Of a stretch of DNA of 35,605 nt, positions 8,600-17,618 are shown piece after piece; within the stretch, counting starts at the first letter, position 1; each line of letters begins with the position of its first letter. Position numbers and translations under genes: made by a program. The DNA is from Schwartzia sp. (in: firmicutes) (GTDB lineage Bacteria; Bacillota; Negativicutes; Selenomonadales; Selenomonadaceae): positions 1 through 35,605 of the forward strand of contig JAFNYY010000088.1 of NCBI GenBank assembly GCA_017383125.1, in the 5' to 3' direction. The notes beneath the pieces were generated by a model that ran no database searches, was not told where the DNA came from, and saw only the letters and a list, made by a program, of their open reading frames with translations.

Positions 8600-9499
8600 A
8601 TGACAGAAACAGCAATAAAAGAAATGAAGACCCAGTGGAATGAACGGCGTGAGCTGGTGGAGTCTGAGCTTCCAAAGCAGCTGCGCCAGTCGGGAAAGCC
8701 GCTGGATGAAACCCTTACCGAGTCTATGGAATACAGTCTCATGGCAGGAGGAAAGCGACTGCGTCCTATCCTGCTCATGGCGGCGGCTGATGCTGCCGGT
8801 GCGAAGGGTGAGGATTTCCTCGCCAGCGCTTGTGCCATTGAGATGATACATACCTACTCGCTGATTCACGATGACCTTCCGGCTATGGACAATGATGATT
8901 ATCGCCGGGGGAAGCTTACCAACCACAAGATTTACGGAGCCGGTATTGCGACTTTGGCCGGAGATGCGCTTCTGACGCTGGCCTTTGAGGTAATGACAAG
9001 GGAAGATGTCTCCCCTGAGATAAAGCTTGCGGTAATTCAGGAGATGAGCGCCGCTGCCGGTCCGCAGGGAATGGTGGGCGGTCAGGCAGTAGACCTTGAA
9101 TCGGAAGGAAAACGCATTCCTTTGGAAAAGCTGCGAGAGATGCACTTGGGTAAGACCGGTGCGCTCTTCAAGGCAGCTATCCGCTCCGGTGCAATTCTTG
9201 CCAAAGCAGACGAAAAAACGCTGGCAGCTCTTACCGATTACGCACTGGCTTTTGGCCTCGCCTTCCAGATTACTGATGATATTCTCGATGTGGTAGGTGA
9301 TGAGGCAACCATCGGTAAGCCTGTAGGCAGCGATGAGCGCAACAACAAGTCCACCTATGTTACCCTTACCTCTCTTGAGGAAGCAAGGCGCCTTGCCCGT
9401 GAGGCTGTAGATGACGGCCTTAAGGCGATCGCGCCGCTCGGAGATAAGGCAAAATTCCTCGGAGCCCTGCTGGAGTATCTGATTTCCCGGGATAACTGA
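8600..9499 (+). CDS. ispA: Polyprenyl synthetase (farnesyl/geranyl diphosphate synthase)
   Basis: 299-aa trans-prenyltransferase that condenses isopentenyl diphosphate with allylic diphosphates to make farnesyl (possibly geranylgeranyl) diphosphate for quinones and undecaprenyl carriers. The first Asp-rich motif is HDDLPAMDND around Asp91-Asp97, with the two-residue insertion typical of bacterial short-chain enzymes. The second is DDILD (226-230). GGKRLRP (50-56) binds diphosphate. It sits between xseB and dxs, the usual Firmicutes arrangement, so two isoprenoid steps are co-transcribed. Confidence 0.95.
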   Translation: MTETAIKEMKTQWNERRELVESELPKQLRQSGKPLDETLTESMEYSLMAGGKRLRPILLMAAADAAGAKGEDFLASACAIEMIHTYSLIHDDLPAMDNDDYRRGKLTNHKIYGAGIATLAGDALLTLAFEVMTREDVSPEIKLAVIQEMSAAAGPQGMVGGQAVDLESEGKRIPLEKLREMHLGKTGALFKAAIRSGAILAKADEKTLAALTDYALAFGLAFQITDDILDVVGDEATIGKPVGSDERNNKSTYVTLTSLEEARRLAREAVDDGLKAIAPLGDKAKFLGALLEYLISRDN

Positions 9500-9529
9500 G
9501 GCATCATAAAATTTGAACGGAAGAAAATT

Positions 9530-11437
9530 ATGTATTTTATTTTGGAACGCATCAATAGCCCTGCTGACCTTACGCAGCTGTCCATCAGCGAGATGGAGCA
9601 GCTGGCAGGGGAGCTTCGCCGCCTGATTGTTGATACCGTGGCAGAGAACGGAGGCCATCTGGCTTCCAGCCTCGGAGCCGTTGAGCTGACACTTGCCCTG
9701 TACAAGGTGTTCCGCCTGCCTCAGGACAAGGTCGTATGGGATGTCGGCCATCAGGCCTATGCGCACAAGATTCTCACCGGACGCCGGGAGAGATTCGCTA
9801 CCCTTCGCCGGAAGGATGGCATTACCGGATTCCCCCGTCGGGCAGAGTCCGTTTATGACGTGTTCGGCGTAGGTCATGCTTCGACTTCGGTATCGGTAGC
9901 CCTTGGTCTGGCTGCTGCCCGTGATATCTGCGGCCGTGGGGAGCATGTGATAGCCGTAATCGGCGATGGTGCCATGACCGGCGGTGAGGTTTTTGAAGCC
10001 CTGAATCACGCCGGTGAGCTGAAGAAAAATGTCATAGTAGTGCTGAATGATAACGGCATGAGCATAGACGGACACAGCGGTGCTCTGTCTGACTATCTGT
10101 CCCGTCTTAGGATTACTCCAGAGTACATTCGGGCAAAGCATGAGCTTGAAGGTCTGATAAAGCATATTCCCCACATCGGAGAAACTGTATATAAGACAGC
10201 TTCCCTCATCAAGGAAGGAGTAAAGTCCGCTATCGTTCCCGGCGGCCTCTTTGAAGAGCTGGGATTCCGCTACATCGGTCCTGTTGACGGACATAATATA
10301 AAGCTTCTTACTGAGGTATTTGATGAGGTTCGTCAGCTTGACGGCCCGATACTTGTACATGTCCGGACCAAGAAGGGCAAGGGTTACATCCCTGCAGAAA
10401 TTGAGCCTGAGAAGTTCCACGGCGTTGGCCCCTTCGAGGTTTCCAGCGGTCAGGTGAAAAAGAAGGCAGCTCCCCCGAGCTATACTCAGGTTTTCAGCGA
10501 TACTCTACGGGAGCTGGCAAGAGAAAACCGGGATATTGTGGCAATTACGGCAGCCATGCCCAGCGGTACGGGACTGAAGGCCTTTGGCGAAGAATTCCCG
10601 GAGCGGTTCTTTGATGTCGGTATTGCCGAGGAGCATGCTGTTACCTTGGCCGGCGGTCTTGCTGCCGGAGGGGTTCGGCCGGTGGTAGCGATTTATTCCA
10701 CCTTTATGCAGCGGGCATACGACCAGATATTCCACGATATCTGCCTGCAGAATTTGCCTGTCCTCCTCTGCCTTGACAGAGCCGGACTGGTAGGTGAGGA
10801 CGGAGCTACCCATCACGGTGTGTTTGATTTGTCCTATCTGAGAAACCTGCCGAATCTTACAATCATGGCTCCGAAGGACGAAAATGAGCTGCGCCAGATG
10901 TTGGCGGCTGCATTCTCCTACAACAGCCCAGTGGCAATTCGCTATCCACGCGGAGCAGGACTGGGTGTAGAGCTGCAAAAGGAGCTTCAGCCGATGGAGC
11001 GGGGCAAAGCCGAGAGGATGGCAGTCCCCGAGGTGGATGCTGCGGCGGCTCCGGTGACCATTTTTGCTGTGGGAAGTCAGGTGGACAGCGCCCGTCAGGC
11101 GGCTGTCAGACTGAAGAATGAAGGAATAGATGCGGCCGTAGTCAATATGCGCTTCATAAAGCCGCTGGATATAGACACCATCGCTTCCGTAGTGAATAAT
11201 CCGGCAACAAAGCTGATTGTCACGGCTGAAGAAAATGTTCTGGCCGGAGGCTTTGGCTCCGGGGTGCTGGAGGCGATAGCCGATATGGGAGCCAATGTGC
11301 CGGTGCTGCGTTTTGGTATCGGTGACGAGTTCGTTCCCAACGGAACCCAGAAGGAAGAACGAGAATACTGCGGACTGCTGCCGGAGCAGATGGCTGAAAA
11401 GATTGCTGCCCGGTACAAAAAAGCTGTGGAGAAGTAA
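9530..11437 (+). CDS. dxs: 1-deoxy-D-xylulose-5-phosphate synthase
   Basis: 635-aa thiamine-diphosphate enzyme that joins pyruvate and glyceraldehyde-3-phosphate, the first step of the MEP isoprenoid pathway. The ThDP motif is GDGAMTGG (145-152) with NDNGMS (~173-178). The substrate-region His43 is in GGHLASSLG; the proton-relay Glu lies in GIAEEHAVT (~367), and the transketolase C-terminal domain ends in GGFGSG. Full length. ATG 9530 follows GGAAG. Its stop is two bases from tlyA. Confidence 0.97.
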   Translation: MYFILERINSPADLTQLSISEMEQLAGELRRLIVDTVAENGGHLASSLGAVELTLALYKVFRLPQDKVVWDVGHQAYAHKILTGRRERFATLRRKDGITGFPRRAESVYDVFGVGHASTSVSVALGLAAARDICGRGEHVIAVIGDGAMTGGEVFEALNHAGELKKNVIVVLNDNGMSIDGHSGALSDYLSRLRITPEYIRAKHELEGLIKHIPHIGETVYKTASLIKEGVKSAIVPGGLFEELGFRYIGPVDGHNIKLLTEVFDEVRQLDGPILVHVRTKKGKGYIPAEIEPEKFHGVGPFEVSSGQVKKKAAPPSYTQVFSDTLRELARENRDIVAITAAMPSGTGLKAFGEEFPERFFDVGIAEEHAVTLAGGLAAGGVRPVVAIYSTFMQRAYDQIFHDICLQNLPVLLCLDRAGLVGEDGATHHGVFDLSYLRNLPNLTIMAPKDENELRQMLAAAFSYNSPVAIRYPRGAGLGVELQKELQPMERGKAERMAVPEVDAAAAPVTIFAVGSQVDSARQAAVRLKNEGIDAAVVNMRFIKPLDIDTIASVVNNPATKLIVTAEENVLAGGFGSGVLEAIADMGANVPVLRFGIGDEFVPNGTQKEEREYCGLLPEQMAEKIAARYKKAVEK

Positions 11438-11439
11438 CT

Positions 11440-12381
11440 GTGACACCGGAATTTGATACAAACGAAGAATATACGCCGGTTATCGGTGAACCTGTAAAGA
11501 AGGTTAAAACGAAAAAAATCGGTAAGGTACGCCTTGACCAGCGTCTTGTAGAACTGGGACTGGCTCAGAGCCGTGAACGGGCAAAGACAACCATCATGGC
11601 CGGACTGGTGCTGGTAGACGGTCAGAAGACAGATAAAGCAGGGGCCATGATTAAGGAGGACGCGGACATCCGTATCCTCGGCGGTGAGCTGCCTTATGTC
11701 AGCCGGGGAGGCCTTAAGCTTCGCCGGGCAATCGACTGCTTCGGACTGAATCTTACCGGAGCTGTCATGGCAGACATCGGAGCTTCCACCGGCGGCTTCA
11801 CCGACTGCGCCCTGCAGAATGGAGCGAAGAAGGTATATGCTGTCGATGTGGGCTACGGTCAGCTTGCCTGGAAGCTGCGGACGGATGACCGGGTAGTAAA
11901 TATGGAGCGGACGAATATCAGAAATGTTACACCGGTTGATATCGGTGAACTGCTGAATTTCGCTTCTATTGATGTAGCATTTATATCCCTTGATAAAGTC
12001 CTCCCTGCGACCTGGGAGCTTCTGATTCCCGGTGGTTCCGTGGCAGCCCTTATCAAGCCTCAGTTTGAGGCCGGCCGCGGCAAGGTGGGCAAGCACGGTG
12101 TCGTAAAGGAGCCGGAGACTCATCGGGAAGTAATCGAGAAGGTTATTTCCGCAGCCGAAGAAATCGGCTTTTCCGTCATGGGATTGGATTATTCCCCAAT
12201 CAAAGGCCCAGAGGGAAATATTGAATATCTTATCTATCTCAAAAAGCCGGGCAATGATGCGGTGACCGCTCAGGAACCCTTTGATGCGGCAGCTGTAGTA
12301 GCGGCAGCACATGAAGCTCTTGGCAAGCTTACACCGGCAGAGACCGAAAAGAATTTCCTTAATTCAATGAAGGAGGCTTGA
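11440..12381 (+). CDS. tlyA: TlyA family rRNA 2'-O-methyltransferase (hemolysin A family)
   Basis: 313-aa SAM-dependent methyltransferase; TlyA enzymes methylate 2'-OH of cytidines in rRNA. An N-terminal S4 RNA-binding domain (RLDQRLVELGLAQSRE) precedes a FtsJ-like domain with the SAM motif ADIGASTGGFTDCAL. GTG 11440 is the start, with GGAG eight bases upstream. The protein is ~40 residues longer than usual, with a Lys-rich N-terminal extension (~30 aa) and an Ala-rich tail. The next gene, nadK, starts three bases after the stop. The old name hemolysin should not be read as toxin activity. Confidence 0.93.
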   Translation: MTPEFDTNEEYTPVIGEPVKKVKTKKIGKVRLDQRLVELGLAQSRERAKTTIMAGLVLVDGQKTDKAGAMIKEDADIRILGGELPYVSRGGLKLRRAIDCFGLNLTGAVMADIGASTGGFTDCALQNGAKKVYAVDVGYGQLAWKLRTDDRVVNMERTNIRNVTPVDIGELLNFASIDVAFISLDKVLPATWELLIPGGSVAALIKPQFEAGRGKVGKHGVVKEPETHREVIEKVISAAEEIGFSVMGLDYSPIKGPEGNIEYLIYLKKPGNDAVTAQEPFDAAAVVAAAHEALGKLTPAETEKNFLNSMKEA

Positions 12382-12384
12382 AGG

Positions 12385-13239
12385 ATGCTGACTATTGCTG
12401 TTTTCCCAAACATGGATAAAGAAAACGCCAATATGGTCCTCAACCGGATATTTAACTTCTTCCGGAACCGGGAAGTCCGGATCATCATGCCGATGAATGA
12501 GGCGAAGCACTTCGGATATGAATCTGCCGGAGTGGATAACATAGAGGAACAGCCTATAGATATGGCACTCTCTATCGGCGGTGACGGAACCCTTCTCGGT
12601 ATTGTGCGCCGCCTGTATGAGCGTGATATTCCGGTCTGCGGGATCAATATCGGTACGCTTGGCTTCTTGGCCGACATTGAGCTGCAGGAGATCGAATCGA
12701 AGCTGGAAAAAATTATTGAAGGTCAGTACTACATTGAAGAACGAATGATGGTATCCGGCTTCGTGAAGGCGCCGGGCCATGCCGAGAGATTTTTGGGCCA
12801 TGCCATAAATGATGTCGTAGTTACCAAGGGCGGCGGAGCCCGTATGCTTCATCTCGGATTGTCTGTTGACCACTGCAATGTTATGGACTACAAGGCAGAC
12901 GGAATAATCGTATCTACTGCCACCGGCTCTACGGCGTATTCCTTGTCAGCCGGCGGACCGATTATTAACCCGAAGATTAAGGTTCTGGTTATGACACCGA
13001 TTTGTCCGCATACCTTCAATGCCCGTCCGATGGTTATCGATGAGAATGACGAGGTCTGCATTGAACTGCAGACACCTCATACCGATACGGTGGCTACCTT
13101 TGACGGACAGGAAAACTTCAGGATACCCTATGGGGCGGCAGTCATTGTCCGCAAGGCATTGATGCCGGCGAAAATCGTGAAATTTGATGACAAGAATTAT
13201 TACCAGACAATAAGGACAAAGCTGCTTTACAACGCTTAA
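12385..13239 (+). CDS. nadK: NAD kinase
   Basis: 284-aa kinase that phosphorylates NAD+ to NADP+. The diagnostic GGDGT (65-69) and NIGTLGFL follow the N-terminal Rossmann-like half. The C-terminal half has NDVVVTKG, the ATGSTAYSLSAGGPI nucleotide loop and TFDGQ. Length and layout are normal. Placement between tlyA and argR-recN is the usual Firmicutes order. Confidence 0.96.
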   Translation: MLTIAVFPNMDKENANMVLNRIFNFFRNREVRIIMPMNEAKHFGYESAGVDNIEEQPIDMALSIGGDGTLLGIVRRLYERDIPVCGINIGTLGFLADIELQEIESKLEKIIEGQYYIEERMMVSGFVKAPGHAERFLGHAINDVVVTKGGGARMLHLGLSVDHCNVMDYKADGIIVSTATGSTAYSLSAGGPIINPKIKVLVMTPICPHTFNARPMVIDENDEVCIELQTPHTDTVATFDGQENFRIPYGAAVIVRKALMPAKIVKFDDKNYYQTIRTKLLYNA

Positions 13240-13296
13240 AAGAGTAAGTGAAAGTTTAATGGCTGAGTACTGTAGGACAGGGAAAAGGAAATCATC

Positions 13297-13770
13297 ATGA
13301 AGCGACGCGTTGATAAAAGAATCCGACAGGATAAGATAAGAGAGATAATCACATCAAGAGCTATCGAGACGCAGCAGCTGCTCACCGAGGCTCTGTTAGA
13401 GATGGATATTGAGGTCACTCAGGCGACTGTGTCCAGAGATATCAAGGAAATGCGCCTGATTAAGGTAACCGCTGACGGCGGACGCTCCCGCTATGCCTGC
13501 CCCAATGAGGAAGTAAACTTCCCAACGAAGAATCGTCTGGAGCAGCTTCTGGCTGAGGCAATAATCAGAATCGACAGCAGCGAGAATATCATCGTGCTGA
13601 AGACACTGCCCGGTACCGCCAATGCTATCTGCGCTGCCCTTGACAATGCCGCCTGGCCTGAGATTATCGGTACGCTGGCTGGTGATGATACCATACTGGT
13701 TGTTGTAAAGCCCAAGGAAGCCGTCGCTTCCTGCCGTCAGAAAATTGCGGACATGTGGGGAGGTAATTAA
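13297..13770 (+). CDS. argR: Arginine repressor
   Basis: 157-aa ArgR/AhrC regulator, slightly longer than usual because of a basic N-terminal extension. The winged-helix DNA-binding domain is residues ~10-75 with QATVSRDIKEMRLIKV. The C-terminal domain binds arginine and forms hexamers, with GTANAICAALD and the GTLAGDDTILVV motif. Its stop TAA is directly followed by the recN ATG. In Firmicutes argR and recN are commonly paired. Confidence 0.96.
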   Translation: MKRRVDKRIRQDKIREIITSRAIETQQLLTEALLEMDIEVTQATVSRDIKEMRLIKVTADGGRSRYACPNEEVNFPTKNRLEQLLAEAIIRIDSSENIIVLKTLPGTANAICAALDNAAWPEIIGTLAGDDTILVVVKPKEAVASCRQKIADMWGGN

Positions 13771-15465
13771 ATGCTCTCAACGCTTACAGTATGGAACTTT
13801 GCTCTGCTGGCCCGTACGGAAATAAATTTTGGCACCGGTCTGAATATTCTTACCGGTGAAACCGGTGCGGGAAAATCTATACTTATTGATGCCCTGGGTG
13901 CAGTTTTGGGCCACCGTCTCTCCGTTGACATGATTCGCACCGGATGCGAATGGCTGCGGGTGGAGGCGGTTTTTGACATTGAGGGAGAAACTGAGCTTAT
14001 AGATTTCCTCAAGGAAGAAATGATTGATTTGGACGGGACAGAGCTGATTATCACCAGACAGCTTACCGATAAGGGAAAGAGCTCTGTGCTGGTGAACGGC
14101 TGCCGTACCACTCTGACGGTGCTGAAAAATATAGGTGAGTTCCTCTTTGATATTCACGGACAAAATGAAAATCTCGCCCTGCTGAAAATGGAGAATAAAT
14201 TTCGTCTGGTGGATGGGGCAATCCCTGAAATAAAGGATGCCCTCAGAGGTTACAGGATAGCCTATAATGAATGGCAATCCGCAAAGAGGGAGCTGCAGGA
14301 GCTGGAGGAGAGTCTGGCAGCAGCCGCAGAGAAGAAGGATCTGCTCACCTGGCAGATGGAGGAAATAGAGAAGGTAAAGCCGACAGCAGGAGAATACGAG
14401 AAGCTGGAGGCCGAAGTAACGAAGCTGTCCAACGGTGAGAAGATAGCTGAGGACATCAGCGAAATATCCGGCCTTCTTGGCGGCGTCGGTGAGGCTCCCG
14501 GAGTGGCGGACGCCCTCAGTCAGGCAATCGGCAGACTGGAGCATCTGAGCCGTTACGATGACAGCCTTGATGATCTGATTGACCGTCTGGAAAACGACCG
14601 GGTAGATATTGTTGATGTTTTTGCCCGCATAGACGACTATCACGATTCACTGGATTTTGACCCGGGCTATCTTGACAGACTGCAGGGCCGTCTTGATAAG
14701 CTTGACCGTCTGAAAAAGAAATTTGGTCCTACGATAGAGGCTGTACTGGAACGGTATGAGGAAATAAAGAATGACCTTTCCCTTATCGAAAACGGTGACG
14801 GAGATCTTGATAGGCTGCGTAAGACAGCTGCTGCGGCAGAGGAACGGGTACATGAAGAGGCAGAGAGGCTTACCGCTCTTAGAAAAAAGGCGGCAGAAAA
14901 AATATCCCGTGATATAACTGCCGAGCTGAAGGAGCTGGGCATGGAGAAGGCCTGTTTTACTGCAGAAATCAGACCCGGAAACGGCTGCGGTGAAATGGGC
15001 GCAGATGAGCTGGAGCTGCTCTTCAGCGGCAATGACGGAGAGCCGGTAAAACCTTTGGCAAAGGTTGCCTCCGGCGGCGAGCTTAGCCGCATATCGCTGG
15101 CGATCAAGAGTGCTGCAGCCGAAGGGGACAACCTTGCTCCCAGTATGGTGTTCGACGAAATCGATACCGGCATCGGCGGCAGGACGGCACAGATGGTGGC
15201 TCAGCGTATCGCCAGAGTGGCGAAGTCCCGGCAGGTGCTTTGCATAACTCATTTGGCAGCCATAGCCTCTATGGCTGACCGTCATCTCTATCTGGCAAAG
15301 GAAAGCGAAAACGGACAGACAACCACCACTGTCAGAATCATTGAGGGGCAGGATGAGGTGGCTGAAATTGCCCGAATGGCAAGTGGCCTGGAATTGTCTG
15401 AGGCAGCACTGGCCAATGCAAGAGAGATGCTGGAGCATGCAGCTGCAGCGAAAAGGATGCTGTGA
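13771..15465 (+). CDS. recN: DNA repair protein RecN
   Basis: 564-aa SMC-like ATPase acting early in double-strand break repair. Walker A is GETGAGKS (29-36) and the Q-loop region DIHGQNENLAL follows at ~127. A long coiled-coil (about residues 155-370) separates the two ATPase halves. The C-terminal half carries the ABC signature VASGGELSRISLAIK and Walker B VFDEIDTGIGG. Full length. It is the last gene of the long operon. Confidence 0.97.
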   Translation: MLSTLTVWNFALLARTEINFGTGLNILTGETGAGKSILIDALGAVLGHRLSVDMIRTGCEWLRVEAVFDIEGETELIDFLKEEMIDLDGTELIITRQLTDKGKSSVLVNGCRTTLTVLKNIGEFLFDIHGQNENLALLKMENKFRLVDGAIPEIKDALRGYRIAYNEWQSAKRELQELEESLAAAAEKKDLLTWQMEEIEKVKPTAGEYEKLEAEVTKLSNGEKIAEDISEISGLLGGVGEAPGVADALSQAIGRLEHLSRYDDSLDDLIDRLENDRVDIVDVFARIDDYHDSLDFDPGYLDRLQGRLDKLDRLKKKFGPTIEAVLERYEEIKNDLSLIENGDGDLDRLRKTAAAAEERVHEEAERLTALRKKAAEKISRDITAELKELGMEKACFTAEIRPGNGCGEMGADELELLFSGNDGEPVKPLAKVASGGELSRISLAIKSAAAEGDNLAPSMVFDEIDTGIGGRTAQMVAQRIARVAKSRQVLCITHLAAIASMADRHLYLAKESENGQTTTTVRIIEGQDEVAEIARMASGLELSEAALANAREMLEHAAAAKRML

Positions 15466-15533
15466 AGGGCCAACGGCAAATGCCATGGCTGTCACATATA
15501 TTTACATTGTAATTGTGAAAGGAGGTGAAACAG

Positions 15534-16730
15534 ATGATACTAGATAAGATTCTACGGTTTTTTATAATTCTTCTGGGGTCGGTGGCTGGTGCAGCGGCAA
15601 TGCGTTTGGCAAGTCCGGTTCTGACTCAGTTTGTGACAACAGAGATTTTGAAAACCGATTTGGGATTTTTCCGTCTAACTATATCCAGTTTTATATGTAT
15701 TATTTCCGGACTTATTCTGGGCGGCATGGCTAGCAGCCTGCTTGCTCCCTTATTTATTCATCAGCTCAAGGGCTTTTCGGCCTGGGTCGAGGCACAGATA
15801 AACAAAATGCCTACTCACGATGCCATTGCCGGTGTCTGCGGTCTGGCTTTAGGACTTATTATTGCCAATCTTTTAGGGGCGGCATTTTCCCGGGTGCCTA
15901 TCATCGGTGACTACGCACCGGTTGTTTTCAGTCTTGTCTTCGGCTATATGGGAATCAGCATACTGATTCGTAAGCGGGAGGAACTGGAAACGGTATTTGA
16001 TGCCATCCCCAAGCTTCTGCGTGAGCTGGTAAAGGCAAAGGGTGCGCAGACAGATGCGCCGCCGCCGGTGGCTGTTGTCAGCGTGGTAGAGAAGCCAAGC
16101 ACACTAGAGACGCCAACGATGATGACGGAGGACAGACAGTACAAGCTGCTGGATACGAATGTCATTATTGACGGACGAATAGCCGATGTTGTTGACAGCG
16201 GCTTTCTGGAGGGTACACTGCTGGTGCCGGTCTTCGTTTTGGAGGAGCTTCAGCATATTGCCGACTCCGCCGATGTGCTGAAACGGGGACGGGGACGCCG
16301 CGGACTTGATATCCTGCAGCGTATACGCTCTCACGAAAAAATACTGGTAGAGGTAACCGGTGAAGATTTTGACGATGTGAGTGAGGTTGACTCAAAGCTT
16401 GTCCGCCTTGCCCAAAAGGTAAACGGCAAAATTATCACCAATGACTACAACCTGAACAAGGTTGCAGAGCTTCGGGGTGTCACCGTACTGAATATCAATG
16501 AGCTGGCCAATGCGGTCAAGCCTGTTGTTATTCCCGGTGAGACAATGACGGTTAATGTGGTAAAGGAAGGCAGGTCACAGGGTCAGGGCCTTGCATATCT
16601 TGAAGACGGAACGATGATTGTAATAGAAAACGGTCACCGTTACCTCAACAGTACCATTACGGTAGAAGTCACTTCCGCTCTGCAGACGGCAGCCGGCAGG
16701 ATGATTTTTGCTAAACCGGCTAACGGATGA
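15534..16730 (+). CDS. YacL-like membrane protein with PIN and TRAM domains
   Basis: 398 aa. The start is ATG 15534, eight bases after an ideal GGAGG; the in-frame GTG at 15525 lies inside that site. Four membrane segments fill the first ~150 residues. A linker leads to a PIN (PilT N-terminal) nuclease-fold domain at ~200-330, with acidic residues in LLDTNVIIDGR, PVFVLEELQHI and ITNDYNLN. A TRAM RNA-binding domain follows (~335-395: GETMTVNVVKEGRSQGQGLAYLEDGTMIV in overlapping parts). The family (B. subtilis YacL) is widespread, and its substrate, presumably RNA, is not established. It is separated from recN by 68 bases. Confidence 0.9.
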   Translation: MILDKILRFFIILLGSVAGAAAMRLASPVLTQFVTTEILKTDLGFFRLTISSFICIISGLILGGMASSLLAPLFIHQLKGFSAWVEAQINKMPTHDAIAGVCGLALGLIIANLLGAAFSRVPIIGDYAPVVFSLVFGYMGISILIRKREELETVFDAIPKLLRELVKAKGAQTDAPPPVAVVSVVEKPSTLETPTMMTEDRQYKLLDTNVIIDGRIADVVDSGFLEGTLLVPVFVLEELQHIADSADVLKRGRGRRGLDILQRIRSHEKILVEVTGEDFDDVSEVDSKLVRLAQKVNGKIITNDYNLNKVAELRGVTVLNINELANAVKPVVIPGETMTVNVVKEGRSQGQGLAYLEDGTMIVIENGHRYLNSTITVEVTSALQTAAGRMIFAKPANG

Positions 16731-16861
16731 GCAACCGGCATTTAACGGTTATAGCAGTGTTTGACTTATATTGTTTTTCATTTTTTTATATTAATGAGCA
16801 ATTATTGGGAGATTCCTAAGAAATTTATAGCGGTAAGATGTTTATTTTCTTTTGATGTATA

Positions 16862-16889
16862 TTGACACAATATTTTGTTATGATATAAT
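16862..16889 (+). promoter_or_regulatory. Promoter of the cold-shock gene
   Basis: Consensus TTGACA (16862-16867), 16-bp spacer, consensus TATAAT (16884-16889). The 130 bases upstream are AT-rich and hold only a weaker TTGACT (16761) and a small AACCG/CGGTT inverted repeat right after the yacL-like gene. Confidence 0.82.
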
Positions 16890-16945
16890 GAAGGTTGTGC
16901 GGTGTGCAAAAGCACCGCTTTAAAAATTTTAGGAGGATCTTCAAC

Positions 16946-17149
16946 ATGACGGGAAAAGTTAAATGGTTCAGTGCGGAAAAGGGCTACGGTTTCATTGAGC
17001 AGGAAGCTGGCGGCGATGTATTCGTTCATTTCTCTGCTATTCAGGGCGACGGATTCAAGACTCTCAACGAGGGCGAGGCTGTAGAGTTTGAAATCGTCGA
17101 GGGCGCTCGTGGTCCTCAGGCTTCCAATGTAGTTCGTAAATCTGCCTGA
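16946..17149 (+). CDS. csp: Cold-shock domain protein (CspA/CspB type)
   Basis: 67-aa single cold-shock domain RNA chaperone. RNP1 is KGYGFI and RNP2 is DVFVHF; the N-terminus MTGKVKWF is standard. The start is ATG 16946, ten bases after AGGAGG; upstream in-frame codons do not belong to the protein. It is monocistronic between a consensus promoter and a strong terminator. The leader is short (~50 nt) with a GCGGTG/CACCGC hairpin (16899-16918) just upstream of the ribosome site, which might modulate translation with temperature. Confidence 0.96.
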   Translation: MTGKVKWFSAEKGYGFIEQEAGGDVFVHFSAIQGDGFKTLNEGEAVEFEIVEGARGPQASNVVRKSA

Positions 17150-17167
17150 TTTAGCTATATCATTTGG

Positions 17168-17193
17168 AGACCCGGCTTCTGCCGGGTCTTTTT
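17168..17193 (+). terminator. Terminator of the cold-shock gene
   Basis: Perfect 9-bp stem AGACCCGGC / GCCGGGTCT with a TTCT loop, then a T run. Confidence 0.93.
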
Positions 17194-17240
17194 CTGTGCG
17201 GAAACAGGAAAGATGTATACAGTATTTTACGGAAAATATA

Positions 17241-17269
17241 TTGACAACATCTGCCTGTGAGTATATTAT
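17241..17269 (+). promoter_or_regulatory. Promoter of the trp leader
   Basis: TTGACA (17241-17246), 17-bp spacer, TATTAT (17264-17269). Transcription would begin near 17276, directly ahead of the T-box stem I. Confidence 0.75.
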
Positions 17270-17533
17270 TTTCCTAAATTGAGGCGAAAATTTAATACTA
17301 TAAATCAGTGAACGGGAAATAGTACTCCGATGTTCGAATGTTCAGCGAGCCGGTGTAGAGCATAGCTCTGGTGTGATGATCGGTCAGGAGAAGCGGATGA
17401 ATGGTCCCGGGAGAGTCCTCCGAAGGTTTTACTGTGTAGGCAGGAACGGAAGCCACCGTTATATGGCTGAGAGCATCGAGCCGATCAGGTTCCGTGTTCA
17501 ATAATGAAGGTTATTCATCGGGTGGTACAGCGA

Positions 17534-17573
17534 ATCCATTTCGTCCCGTAGGGGAGCGAAGTGGATGTTTTTT
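17534..17573 (+). terminator. T-box terminator 1
   Basis: Stem 17534-17547 with 17552-17566 (about 13 pairs, one G-U and one bulge), loop GTAG, then six T. The TTTCGTCCC strand is shared with antiterminator 1, so the two folds exclude each other. Confidence 0.88.
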
Positions 17574-17618
17574 ATTTTACCGGTGAATGATGAATTAGGG
17601 TGGTACCGCGATCCGTTT

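Noticed and set aside
8423-10420. Very long minus-strand open frame (665 codons)
   Set aside because: It lies antisense to xseB, ispA and dxs, all secure genes. The translation is low in family-like motifs and rich in Cys, His and Leu, as expected of a shadow frame.
11095-12312. Minus-strand open frame of 405 codons opposite tlyA
   Set aside because: Antisense to the end of dxs and to tlyA; composition unlike a real protein.
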